The notes under the pieces are model-generated. The model did no database searches. It saw only the letters and a list, made by a program, of their open reading frames with translations, and had not been told where the DNA came from. A program made the translations under genes and the position numbers. This document shows positions 23,258 to 34,060 of a DNA stretch of 64,000 bases, piece after piece. The stretch comes from Vandiemenella viatica. Taxonomy: Eukaryota > Arthropoda > Insecta > Orthoptera > Morabidae. Position 1 is the first letter of the stretch. Each line of letters opens with the position of its first letter. Location: positions 115,682,095 through 115,746,094 of the forward strand of contig CM061920.1 of the NCBI GenBank assembly GCA_031002005.1. The letters run 5' to 3'.

Positions 23258-25180
23258 TAGACTTGCAACGAATAGTATATTCGGCCATACGCCGAATACC
23301 GAATATTCAGCAGACTTCCTGGCCGAATAGCCGAATATTCGGCAAAAGTATTCGGCCGGAGTGAGCCAAAATCTGTATTGCTGTGCTTGTCTCCCGCCCG
23401 CCTGTTAAAGCAGAGTTACCTCCCACCACTCTGTGCCTGTTTCAACAAGTTTGAAGTATGGCCTGAAGTATCTACAGTGGATTATTTATGACATTACTTT
23501 TTTTCTTAAGAATAACATCCAATGAGGTGTGAAGATGGAGAAGCTTTCTTACGATAGTTCATAGTACGGGATAAGCAATTGGTATAACCTTCTTAAGACC
23601 GAATTGCTGATACCACTTTCTGAACTGCCCCCTACATAGTACGATAGTGATTACTTGGATCAATAATCTTCTTGTAGTATGATATGCCATTCTTCACTAT
23701 ATGGATCGATAACAGAGTACAGTATTTCCGTAGTCACAACATCCTCATACCTCGTTTTTAAGTCTGTGAGAAGGGCATTTAGACTAAATGTTGAATATGG
23801 GCCGAAACGTCATCATCCTCAACGTTTATCAGTTACAAGTTGGAGAACTGGGAAGATTCGTGACTTCCGTTTTGTTTGAATATATTAACTGTGACAAGAA
23901 AATCTAAAATTATGGCAATGCAGGTTTGGCCTCAGTTCGTTGTTTCATTCATACTCTCCAATTAATTGTTGTCGATTGTCTGAAAGTTCAGTCAGAAGTG
24001 ATGGAAATGATAGCTGCAGGAAGGAGGATCGTGACTCATTTCAATCATTCCGGTATTGCGCAAGAAAAACTGCAAAAGCAATTGGGTCTCCCCGAGCATT
24101 GGTGCAAGATGTCAGTACGCGGTAGAATTCCACATATTATATGCTTGAACTGCAATATTGTCAAGTTGACTGCTGCTCAATGGGAGCTTTTATAGCAATT
24201 TTTGAGATTACTGCAACCATTTGAAGAACTAACAAAAATCACCAGTTTCGGATATGCATGCATTTCTTAAATTATTCCGTATGTTGTTGTTCTAACGTGA
24301 TATTGCAATAAAACTAACACATCAGAGCTAACAGTCAACTTAAGCCAAGTGAGACTTGTCATGCAACAAGGGTTGAACGAACGATTTGAAGACATTGCTA
24401 CAAATAAAAATTATTTGTCGGCAACCGCTTTGGACCCTCGCTTCAAAATTAATGTTTTCACTAGTCAACTGCAAAGAGAAAAATCAAGGCAGTATATTTT
24501 GATCGATGGTTTAAAGATGCACTGTGAAACGAGCAGCGACGGCAGCGCGAATTCGTCCAAGAGGATGACGGAAGAGTCGGGTCACAGTCAGAGTACACAC
24601 TCATCTTTTATGGATTGTTTTGAAGAGATTGTTACAGAGAAAAGTAGGATCAATGCAGGGACATCACAAGAAAAAAATGCAGTTGAAACTGAAATTGATG
24701 TTTATTTAATTATTAATAGTATATCATTGCATGATAATCCGTACCTTTTGTGGCAAGCAGGAAGAGAGAAATTTCCGTGTTTAACAAAGCTTGCAGCAAA
24801 ATACTTGTCCGCGCCAGGAAGCAGTGTTTATTCCAAGCGGCTTTTCTCTGAAGCTGGAAATGTCTACGAGAAGAAAAGAAGTAAACTACTACCTGACAAT
24901 GCAGAAAACTTAGTATTTCTGCGTCACAATATTCTACTCCTAAATTTCAATTATGATGATTCCAGTGAATAGGTATTTAATATTTTTGTTGATATCGTGT
25001 TAGTTTGACCATGCAATGAATCAATCGTTTTATTTGAGGCAATTATCTAACTAAAAAAAAATCCTAAGTATTCGGTATTCGGCCGAATAGTACCTAAATA
25101 TTCGGTATTCGGCCGAATAGTAAAAAAGTGGCCGAATAGGCCGAATACCGAATAGTTGCCGAATATTCGTTGCAAGCCTA
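23258..25180 (+). mobile_element. hAT-type element nested in copy B, TIR TAG(A/G)CTTGCAACGAATA
   Basis: Ends TAGACTTGCAACGAATA and, inverted, TAGGCTTGCAACGAATA. Both subterminal regions are full of TATTCGGC/GCCGAATA repeats. Copy A (18845-18860) shows the unoccupied site. Comparing the two gives only a 3-bp duplication, ATA, rather than the 8 bp usual for hAT. The encoded protein is hAT-type. Confidence 0.8.
23885..24972 (+). pseudogene. ZBED-like hAT transposase fragment
   Basis: At 23926-24195 a hAT core segment reads VRCFIHTLQLIVVDCL, the C-x-x-H-x-L-Q-L pattern of ZBED-type hATs, followed by a stop. From 24349 to 24972 the frame is open for 207 codons: LSATALDPRFK near the start, then PCLTKLAAKYLSAPGSS, RLFSEAGNVYEKKRSKLLP and NLVFLRHNI, the canonical C-terminal dimerisation domain. 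The N-terminal zinc finger and the first catalytic residue are not evident, and stops separate the parts, so it is inactive. Confidence 0.85.
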
Positions 25181-25189
25181 ATAAAAACC

Positions 25190-25345
25190 TATCTGCGATC
25201 AACAATGAGCCAGGAACGTCTTTCTAACCTCACGATATTATCAATCGAAAATAGAACAGCTTATGAGACGAATTTTGATGAAGTTTAGACTCTTTTGCGG
25301 AAATGAAAGCTCGACGGAAAGCTTGTAGGAACATTTAGTGCAAAT
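25190..25345 (+). pseudogene. hAT copy B transposase, C-terminal remainder
   Basis: Continues the frame interrupted at 23257: CTATCTGCGATCAACAATGA codes for YLRSTM, then SQERLSNLTILSIENRTAYE, ending early at a TAG where copy A still reads DEVIDSFGEMKA. The premature stop is private to this copy. Confidence 0.7.
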
Positions 25346-26094
25346 TTTGCTAGGGCCTAAGGACTGCAATTGTGAGTACAGTCTGGCTCGTGCGTTACCT
25401 ATTATGATTATGTGTATTATATATAATGCAAGCAATAAAATGTCTTTTGTCTTTTTTATCACGTTGGTTTAATAGTACCCAACTGAGTGTGGTGTTTTCT
25501 TTAAGGGGGGGGGGGGGGCGCCAGCGTGAAGGTTTTGCCCCGGTTCGGAAAAATCCTAGATCCGCCACTGGTTTTACATCGCGATTCAGTGAATTTAGTA
25601 TTGCGCTTTCTTTCGTCACGTTGCAGTTTATACTGTATGATGAAATGAAATGTGTTAAATTATGCTATGCAATCTAGGAATCGTGATGAAGCAAACGATG
25701 TTGTTACCGCAAATACAGTTTGCGATTCAAATACGCGTGTGTGGGTATGTCTACATAGTTTGATTCGGTAGCGACAATTTAATGGAGATTATGGTTAGGT
25801 CTAAATGCATTCTGTACCAGAATGGTTTTGTTGTTCCATGAGGGACAAAGAATTTATCTATTACTGTTACTAATTTCATGAGAACCAGGTTAGTGACAAA
25901 ACGGATATCGCGATGGAAACTACTTCCAGCCATTTCCAATTAAGCTTACGATGTATGTTAACAAGATAACTATTTTTATTCTGGTCTAGGCCGCATTTCA
26001 ACCTAACCACAAGTGGTAGTAAAAAAAACTGAAATATCCATTCTGCATGTAATTCATTGTAGCTTTGGTAGAATTAATTTTTGGTCCAGGCCGC

Positions 26095-26520
26095 ATATCA
26101 ACCCAATCCCAGTACATCCCAGAAACTAAGCAAGATATCGAAAAATTTTATTCTATATTTTCGATTTGTCTCGTCGTGTTACATAAGAATCGATCATCAT
26201 ATTTGACTTTTGCGAAATTTTTCTTCTCCATTTCAACTCAAGACACCTCACTTTTGATACAGTATATCTCGAGCACTAGGCGAGATATCGAAAATTTTTA
26301 TTCTTTATTTTTCATTTGTCTCGTCTTCTTAAAAAAGAATCCATCATCAAATTTGACTTTGACCAATTTTTTCTTCTGAATTTCAATCAAAACCATTTCA
26401 CATTTGGGACAGGATATCTCGAAAACTAAGCAGGATATCAAAACATTTTATTCTTCATTTTTTATTTGTCATATCAAGTTACATAATAATCCATCACCAG
26501 ATTGCGGCGTCACGTTTATC
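26095..26520 (+). repeat. Three-unit ~146-bp tandem repeat in P-like copy 1
   Basis: Units begin near 26100, 26245 and 26392. Each contains a TATCTCGA(A/G)(A/C)ACTA(A/G)GC block, GATATCGAAAA, TTTTATTCT, TTTGTCTCGT and AATTTGACTTT. P-like copy 2 has the same three-unit array at 54375-54800, so the array pre-dates the split of the two copies. Confidence 0.75.
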
Positions 26521-26696
26521 CTAGAGTCCCCTTGAGGTTTTTGTATATATTCCCCGTGTCTGTATGGAAGCGGCCATGCCCCTCCCCCCACTCTGGCCAT
26601 GCCTCCCCCCACTCCTCCTCCGTCCTGCTTCACTTCAATGCGTGGTGAAGGTCTCTAGCGTCGTCTCCATATATTTCCTTCCTCCATGGTTGAATT

Positions 26697-26929
26697 ATGA
26701 TTAATAAATAAAAGCTGTTTGTTGTGTTTTAAATTGCTTAAATAAATTAGTGCTGTATTTCCCTGAAATAAGAAGAGGAATAAAATATTTTATTTATGTG
26801 TTGTAAATACTGGATGCTGTAGCTAAAGACAAAAATCAGTGAGATTCACATGGCGTATATGTAGTCATATCCTTGATGATTTAAATCCATATAAAAAGGT
26901 AAGCATAACACGTGATAAACTTTGGTCAT
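26697..26929. other. No recognised gene
   Basis: AT-rich spacer immediately after the P-like element; no motif recognised. Confidence 0.4.
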
Positions 26930-27290
26930 AAAAATTAGCCTAGGTCGGAATGACAATTGACATTCGCTGTTACAGCAGAGACCAAAACAAAATTTAAGTT
27001 TCTTAAAGTCGACATATTATTGAAAAGTAGTTTCACGATTTTTTAACAGTTAAGTTTTTAAATATTTTTTTTTAAATCTATGGAAGGCTACGAAAATCAA
27101 AGTTAATGACTGTATTATGGCAATTAATTTCATAACAGTTGCTTGGCTATTAAACTGTGTACCTAACGTCTAATTGCTAATAACTATGGTCACTGTTAAT
27201 TTGCTAGTGAAGGCTACCAAGTGACGTCACCGTTCTCCAGCCGATAACTATCGAGGTGAGTGAATGAGTGAGCTTACGAAATTATTTAGT
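26930..27290 (+). repeat. Repeat family M, partial copy 2
   Basis: Collinear with 20848-21096, sharing GGAATGACAATTG, TTTAAGTTTCTTAAAGTC, AATGA(C/T)TGTATTAT and TATTAAACTGTGTAC, then continuing to CGATAACTATCGAGGTGAGT, a part seen inverted near 57490. Copies 1 and 2 lie on opposite sides of the P-like element but are two separate copies. Confidence 0.65.
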
Positions 27291-27479
27291 AGATTATAGT
27301 ATTAACAGCGCCCAGTGGCGTAAGTAGGTTAACAAGAGCCAAGGTGAAAATATATATATATTATCACATACGTATTATGAACGGAATTATGGTGAGATAC
27401 CGGGGTTCCATAATATTGCATGCCCGCAACTGAAGACATTTAATTGTGAGCTTGCCGACAGCACGAATTTAAATTTTTT

Positions 27480-27735
27480 TAGGGTTAACAACGATTTGTA
27501 TTTACTCCTCCGAACTATTATTATAGATCTTCTGATACAATTTCGGTAAAACGCGATACATGTCATTAAATTGGCGCTCGTGAATGCAGGTTAAATTACT
27601 AATAAATTTTCAATTGTCATTCTGGTTCAGGCTGCATTTCAACCAAGCCACACACTCCGCTAATATTGGCGCTAGAAAATCAAAGCGTCTATCACTCGCG
27701 CATTAATACATTCTCTGTATTGCATGAATTAGTGA
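27480..27735 (+). repeat. Interspersed repeat; inverted relative at 31080-31300
   Basis: Contains AGATCTTCTGATACAATTTC, CGCGATACAT, GGCGCTCGTGAATG, then the recurrent TCATTCTGGTTCAGGCTGCA motif at 27613 and CTAGAAAATCAAAGC, CACTCGCGCATTAATACATT. The reverse complement of 31080-31300 carries the same blocks, with somewhat different order near the motif. It is non-coding. Confidence 0.6.
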
Positions 27736-28134
27736 TGTGATAAATGACCCACAGTTTCAGATCGTGATTTGATGACTCATATTTTTTTAAATAGTGGAGA
27801 AACCTCTGGGGGACTTCCACTGGCGCGTTGCTGATTTAGCAGGGAGTAACATAAGCTGCTTTTTACTTTGGTAAAATTTAAAGTTTCATACAAAAAAAAA
27901 GTACCTTCCAAATTATTGAGAAACACGAAGGAGACGTAAACATTATAGAGTTAAGAAACAGGCAGGCAGTAGGGATTTCTTGAAACAACTAAAAAGGAAT
28001 TAATAATGTCAAAGAAACTGGCTCAGAATCAGATAAGAAGAATGTAAATGGTGCAGGGAGACTGCTGACTGATGCATTTAGAAATTTATTCAGTTATATC
28101 AGGAATCTGAGGTAAAGAGAAGGTGTTGAGTCAA
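27736..28134. other. No recognised gene
   Basis: AT-rich; no element ends or domains recognised. Confidence 0.4.
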
Positions 28135-28670
28135 TCTATACATATAAAGATGAATGTATGTATATCTGTTTGTTCTTCATACAAATACACAGTTTTCACC
28201 GGATCTCGATGAAACTTTGCACATTTATCCTTTGAAAAAGGGAGAAAAATACTGTCTATATTTGGTTGAAAAATTATCTGTATAAATAGTACTAGTTGTA
28301 TTATAATTTCGAAAAATTACTGAACGGCGATAACAGACGCGTTGGATGTGGAGGTCTCTGTACTGTTTTTCCATGTAGCGATCAGGTAACTCATTGGTTA
28401 AAGCACTTGCTTACTGATGTTTTGGTCGTGGTCTCCGGTTCAAATCTCGGTGGAGGCTAAGATTTTAAAAAATTGTTTTTGATCGTAAGAGTCGCCTGGG
28501 CCGTCGATTATTCGGATTGAATGTTAAACTGTAGATATCACAAAGTTAGGGGTGCAATGCGAGGCAAATCGTAGGTAGTCTTGCAATGCTGTAGGTGTAC
28601 ACTTTTTTACGTTATATTGAACCCTCATTGGTGATATGCAGTCAGTTTGTGTGTGGTCTGCAGTAATAAT
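28135..28670 (+). repeat. SINE-bearing repeat, unit 1 (tRNA-like)
   Basis: A ~540-base unit repeated at 29105-29640. It opens with TCTATACATATAAAGATGAATG, contains CACAGTTTTCA, GAAACTTTGCACA and TTGAAAA, and at 28380-28465 a tRNA-like segment with an A-box-like GGTAACTCATTGGTTAAAGC and a good B box GGTTCAAATCTCGG. It ends GGTCTGCAGTAAT. Likely a tRNA-derived SINE inside or beside a Helitron-like unit. Confidence 0.6.
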
Positions 28671-28679
28671 ACTATAAAT

Positions 28680-29100
28680 GCTATAATAGTCACACGAAGC
28701 AAAAACTGAGAACTACCCAGCGAAGTATGGAAAGAGCAATGCTAGGGTTTACAAGAAGAGACAGGAAAATGGCCATGCACATCAGTTCAATAATTAAAGT
28801 AACAGACATCATGACCCAAAAATGGCAATGGGCCGGTCATGTTGCTCGCAAAAGAGATGAAAGATGGACTATGGTAGTGCTGGATTGGATACCAAGAAAC
28901 CAGAAGAGCAAGAGGAAGACCCCCGGATCGCTGGGATAAGGATTTACGTCGAGTTACAGGAGTGAACTGGAAGAGGGTGGCTCAGGATCGATCGGCCTGG
29001 AAAGAACTACAGCAACACTATGTAGAATTAAATTCTAATATATAGCCCATTAGGCTTAAAGAGGCTACATCCTGAAAAAAGGATCGATATAGCTGCAACA
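28680..29100 (+). pseudogene. LINE reverse transcriptase C-terminal fragment
   Basis: Translation reads TQRSMERAMLGFTRRDRK, then TQKWQWAGHVARKRDERW and, after a frameshift, RRVTGVNWKRVAQDR, the well-known end of a widespread non-LTR ORF2. The 3' end is an (AAT)n tail at about 29088-29112. It lies exactly between the two SINE-bearing repeats. Confidence 0.8.
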
Positions 29101-29104
29101 ATAA

Positions 29105-29640
29105 TAATAATATAAATATGACTGTATGTATGTTTGTTTGGTTTGTTCTTCATACAAATCCACAGTTTTCATACGAGCTCGATTAAACTTTGCACACTTT
29201 TCCTTTGAAACGAGGAAAAAAATACACTCTACATTTGGTTGAAAAAATATCTGTATAAATAGTACATGTTGTCTTATATTTTCGAAAAATTACTGAACGG
29301 TGATAGACAGAAGCGTTGGATGTGGAAGTCTCTGTACTGTTTTTCCATGTAGCGGTCAGGTAGCTCAGTGGTTAAAGCGCTTGCTTACTGATGTTTGGAT
29401 CGTGGTCTCTGCTTCAAATTTCCGTGGAGGCTAAGATTTTTAAAAATTGTTTTTGATCGTAAGAATCATGTCTAGTCCGTCGGTTATTCTGATTGAATGT
29501 TAAACTGTAGATATCACAAAGTTAGGGGTGCAATGCGAGGCAAATCGCAGGTATGTTTGCAATGATGTAGGTGTACACTTTTTTACGTTATATTGATCCC
29601 TCAGGTGTGATTCGCAGTCAATGTGTGTGTGATCTGCAGT
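29105..29640 (+). repeat. SINE-bearing repeat, unit 2 (tRNA-like)
   Basis: Second copy of the unit at 28135-28670. The tRNA-like part at 29345-29425 has a better A box, GGTAGCTCAGTGGTTAAAGC, but a decayed B box, TGCTTCAAATTTCCG. It ends GATCTGCAGTAAT directly before the candidate Helitron start at 29643. Confidence 0.6.
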
Positions 29641-30640
29641 AATCTATATATCTATAAATGAGAAAATGAGAAAGTTCGGATGTGTGTTTGGATGCACGTT
29701 GGCAATCAATCACGCCTTAATAACTAGACACATTTAAATGAAATTTGGCATGAAGTCAGTTAATTGCGTGCGAAGTGCAATAGGATAGATTTTATCCCGC
29801 AAAAACGCATAGTTCTTTAGAAATTGCCATTAATATCAATTCGGAAGCAACAAAGAGTTTCCTACTTCGTAGATAGCCGTGCCACGTTTACTCTTTGCTT
29901 TTTAAGTAAATCGCAAACACTTACACTCACAAATAAAAGCAGACACCTACTTACATATGCAAGTTTGTGTTTAGTTTAAAAGCCATAAAACTGACGCACT
30001 TGACAAATAATAGTTTTGAAGCAGGAAATATAAATCTGTTCTTAACCTTAAATTAAAAAAAAATGGTAGGTAGGCCTACTGTTGTCAAGTTCGCAAAGAG
30101 ATGTTTTCAGTTGCGTACAGAAAATACTATGACATATCAAATATTACACCATAATTTCGTTCGCAATATATGCGTTATAATAAATATAAAAAATCAAAGC
30201 TTGGGGAACAAAAACGTAAAATGCTATGAGTATACCAGCACGAAAGTCGGTTCACTGAAAGTACAAAATGGTCGTGCCCCAAATGTCGCATTTATAAAAA
30301 TGTAAAGGATTCCATTCTATCTCGGTTATTTCCTGTTTCTTTTTTGTTACTATACAGTCTGTGTATTACAAATTATTTTTGTCGAAATTTAAAACTTAAC
30401 TAACCCTTTTTATTTTTTGTTCAGAATTTTTGTACGAATAGTACTGCTTTTTATTTACTGTTCAATATTCTGCAAATATCTATCGAACGCTACACTTAAA
30501 ACGAATGTATTCAATGGGCTAATGTATAAACTTATGGTTTCATGAAGTAACACTGAAAGTCGTTTACAACACAATACACCTCATTTGCACGGAGCATAAC
30601 AACTAAATTCCTTCTGCCATCTGCTGTAACAAAAAACATT

Positions 30641-31190
30641 CTGGTCCAGGCAGCATTTCAACCAAACCACATTTCTGCTAATACTGCCGCTACAAATTCA
30701 AACGATACGAACACATCTCAACACATTAAATGCTCTGGACCTACATTTCGAGTGGTAACAGAATTTTCTATATCAAAATTCTTAATTAGTATATCATAAA
30801 TTACTATCACAATTAATTTCATTATACACCTTACTAAATCACGAGCAATAAAAGTCACTTTATCGCGATGTACATTTGACCTGCAATATTAACGATCGTA
30901 GAGAATTGTGGACTTTCCGTTGTACACTGTAATTTAAAAGCATTTTAGCATAAATTTTTTAATTACGTTACCTCAATAACTGTCATGAAGCTGACGACAT
31001 AGTTCATGCTGCTGAATGTAGTTTTAGACGTATTCAGTATTTAATTTACTGCGTTAATAATAAGTCAAGTTTATTTCGCTATTCATGACGTCACTAACAT
31101 ACAATATAGTGAATGTATTAATGTGCGAGTGATAGAAGCTTTGATTTTCTAGCGGTAATTTTAAAACGTAGCCTGGGCCAGAATGAGAAC
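30641..31190. mobile_element. Possible TIR element with CATTCTGGTCCAGGC ends
   Basis: Left end CATTCTGGTCCAGGCAGC and right end GTAGCCTGGGCCAGAATG are inverted, followed inward on both sides by a (T/C)GCCGCTA / TAGCGGTAA-type block. No coding content. No clear target duplication. Part of it (30640-31010) is repeated in inverted orientation at 51110-51490. Confidence 0.45.
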
Positions 31191-32189
31191 TTAAACATTA
31201 TTACTTATTAAGCTTCTTTCATGAGCGCCATTTTAGTGACATAATGTATCGCTTTGTACCGATATTGTATCAAAAGATCTATATTAAGCTTGGACGATTT
31301 AGCAGAACCATGCGGCGTTGCCCGAAATAATTGTTTTATTCAGATAGTGGAGTGGCGGAAAAGCGGCGCCGGTAGTCATTCAATTCTGTATGCAGAATAA
31401 GAAACCGAATTGAAGAAACAATCTATTACTACTTTAATATTGAAATTTATATTTTAGCGCAGAATTAATGGATCGAAACGAATGAACTATAGTAAACTGG
31501 TCTATAGGCAATTCAGTTGTTTCCAGAGATAGAGAAACCATTACCGCAATACCTCTGATTATTATGGATAAAAGAATCAATTACTACTATACTTACTACT
31601 ATAATATGTAAATTTCTGTTGATGGAACCAATATATCCTAAAAAAACAAAATCAATATTCAAAGAGGAAATTAAGTTCTTCTTTTTTAAAGATTTTTTTC
31701 AGGTGACTTAAATGCAAATCAAAATATTCATTTTTAGTATCGCAATTTTACTAATGGAAATGAACGTCCTTGGGCCACTTAAGTATTTATTTGCTGTTTG
31801 GATGTTAGTATTTTTTTTGTTGATATTTAGTCGATTCCATCAATGTATTGCTAATATTTTGACGTTTTGAGCTTCCATTAATTAAAACTATATTCATTTT
31901 TATTCGCGTGATGAAATTAGTAATTTTAAGAGATGTTGAGTAAAGGAAATTCAAATCTTTCAAAGAAATGTAAGAAAAACTAGGGCTATGAAAATAGACA
32001 AAACCTAGGAGACAAATCCTCAATATTGTATATACGGATTTATTAAACTGAAAATACTCCTTACAAACTGAATATTTTTACTGCTTTATCAATTCAGTGA
32101 AGTAGTTGTGGAACATAAATAGATTTTTGTTATTTTATTGCAACATTTATTACTACTATTACTAATAAAAATAGCTATTAAATAAACTG

Positions 32190-32490
32190 TATGGTCGTAT
32201 TGACCTGGTGACAAGACTTCTTTACGTCTCCGGAATCAGTCCCTTTCGTAGCCTCTTAACGTAACCCAGTAATCCTACCGGACATAGAGGACCCACAGTT
32301 CAACACGGAATCAGAACAAAGTGAGCATTCTGGCGTAATTCACATCACACACCAACCTATGCCAGAGGTGAAGGTCGAGCTAGGGACCTTTGAAAATCCT
32401 CGCCAAGACTGGAATTCAAGCTGGGGACTTTTCCATCTCCAGTTGGACTCCCTAACCACTGAGCAACCAGACCTCTCAAGAAAATCGTAT
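32190..32490 (-). mobile_element. tRNA-derived SINE
   Basis: On the minus strand GGTTGCTCAGTGGTTAGGGA (around 32455-32475) is a good pol III A box, and GGAATTCAAGCTGGGG (32410-32425) fits the B-box position. The body runs on to about 32190. It is not a functional tRNA gene. Confidence 0.55.
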
Positions 32491-32559
32491 ATTACAACAC
32501 TTTTCAACGCGGACGAAGTCGCGGGTAACTGCTAGTAATACTATAAATGCGGAAGATTA

Positions 32560-34060
32560 AAAATTGGAATGTTAATGATCCTCAAAATTATAGACCGATC
32601 TCGTTAACATCAATATTTTGTAGGATTTTAGAACACATCATCTATTAAAATGTCATGCGGTTTTTGGATGCAGATGAGCTTTTAAACACAAATCAACATG
32701 GATTCAGAAAAGGCCGATGCTGTGAAACACAACTTGCACTTTTAAGTCAGGATTTGTGCCGTATTATAGATGGGCAATCCCAGGTTGATATAGTTCTATT
32801 TGATTTTAAAAAAGCTTTCGACACTGTGCCTAACACTAGGTTACTTAGGAAACTTCGTGGCTACGGCATATCTAGACAAATATGCTACTGCGTTGCAGAC
32901 TTTCTGAAGACCAGAACACAGTGTGTAGTTCTCGACAGTGAGAGTTCATCATTTACCGAGGTGAGGTCCGGGGTTCTCCAGGGAAGCGTGATAGGGCCTC
33001 TGTTGTTTCTCATATACATTAATGATTTGTGTGACATAATAATGGGGATGAAAAGATTATTTGCCGATGATGCTGTTATTTATCGTGAAATCAAAACCCA
33101 GGATGACTGCAGTTTGTTACGAGAGATATTATGAAAATAATTGCGTGGTATAAAGACTGGTAGTTGGAGTTAAACACTAAAAAGTGCCAAGTGATGCATA
33201 TAAGTAAAAAGGTGACGCCATTTGACTCTGAATATACAATTAATGGTACTGTCCTTAGAACGGTAGATTTCGCTAAATACCTAGGGGTAACAATTCGTAA
33301 TAATTTGTTGTGGAATGAACATATGGAGATTGTAATTGAGAAAGCAAATCGTATGTTCCAATTTCTAGGTCGTAATTTAAAACAATGCACTCCGGAAGTT
33401 AAATCGATTGCATATAAGTAACTAGTGCGTCCTCACTTAGAATATTGTTGTTCTGTTTGGGGTCCCCATCAAAAGGGGTTAATGTAGGCATTAGAGAAGG
33501 TCCAAAGAAGAGTTGTCCGATTCGTGACAGTTACATATAGTTGGAGGGAAAGCGTAAGAGCGATGTTGAAGGAGTTAGATTTGGAAGACCTGGAACACCG
33601 AAGGCGTTGCTCTCGACGGAAGCTAATTGAAAATTTCATGACTGACATATTTCAGAATGACAGCAAACAAATATTACTACCAGCAACATTCGTATCTCGG
33701 AATGACCGCGGAAATAAGATAATAGAAATCAGGGCCAGAACCGATTCTTTTCTGTATTCATTTTTTCCACGAGTGATTAGGGAATGGAATAGAAAGGATT
33801 GACCGGGCGTGTAAACTTAAAATTCGACAGGATTAACTTTCGATAAAGGTCTCCGGCCATCCTGATCTGGGTTTTCCATGGTTTTCCCAGATCACTCCAC
33901 GCGAATGCTGGGATGGTTCCTCACAATAGCCCATGGGCGCCCTCCTGCCATATCCCGTATATCCCTTCCAAACTATTACCCTTTCGGATAGGTGCAATGC
34001 ACCCTCTGCCACACACTTTTAGTGAATCGTGGAGTAATAGTAATTAAGTCTCTGTGTTTT
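32560..34060 (+). pseudogene. CR1-like LINE reverse transcriptase
   Basis: From 32575 the frame reads NDPQNYRPISLTSI and ILEHI, a stop, then from 32655 an open stretch: NQHGFRKGRCCETQL, VLFDFKKAFDTVP, RSGVLQGSVIGPLLFLIYIND and the catalytic FADDAV (33058-33078). After a stop near 33132 it continues with LNTKKCQVMHIS, FAKYLGVTI, then LVRPHLEYCCSVWGP, VQRRVVRFVT and FFPRVIREWN. Domain order is that of CR1-group elements. The endonuclease is missing (5' truncated), and several stops make it inactive. The 3' untranslated region runs to about 34060. Confidence 0.88.

Larger units (their letters stand above)
21566..25570 (+). mobile_element. hAT element copy B, complete ends
   Basis: Starts CAGTGCCGGATCCAG, ends CCTAGATCCGCCACTG, with exact 8-bp duplication GTTTTACA (21558-21565, 25571-25578). 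P-like copy 2 around 53830 has the unoccupied site, confirming the boundaries. Another element lies inside at 23258-25180. Without that insert it is about 2.1 kb. The subterminal region near the right end contains a long G run and GCGCCAGCG. It encodes a broken hAT transposase. Confidence 0.95.
21105..26688 (+). mobile_element. P-like (THAP) DNA transposon, copy 1, carrying nested hATs
   Basis: Ends CATGGAGGAAGGAAATATAT and its reverse complement, with exact 8-bp duplication GTTGAATT (21097-21104, 26689-26696). Removing the hAT at 21566-25570 and one of its duplications leaves 1571 bp, close to the ~1.6 kb core of copy 2 (52071-54970). A THAP-type exon lies near the left end and a three-unit tandem repeat near the right. 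P elements combine a THAP DNA-binding domain with 8-bp duplications, so the P superfamily is the best fit. No transposase catalytic region is present, so it is a non-autonomous derivative. Confidence 0.8.
29643..32535 (+). mobile_element. Candidate non-autonomous Helitron
   Basis: Begins TCTATATATCTATAAATGAG after an A and ends ...GCGGACGAAGTCGCGGGTAA, CTGCTAG before a T. This fits Helitron rules: 5' TC, 3' hairpin (GCGG..ACGAAGT..CGC) just before CTAG, insertion between A and T. No Rep or helicase is inside; a TIR element (30641-31190) and a SINE (32190-32490) are. The same 3' hairpin motif ACGAAGTCGCGGG recurs, decayed, near 467 and 34777. The pairing of this start with this end is inferred. 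Confidence 0.5.

Noticed and set aside
27310..27347. Left end of another 1874-type MITE (CAGTGGCGTAAGTAGG)
   Set aside because: Only about 37 bases match and no right terminus or duplication follows, so no element could be drawn.
29345..29425. Functional tRNA gene
   Set aside because: The A box is good but the B box and acceptor pairing are degraded, and a diverged copy 970 bases away shows it is part of a repeated SINE.
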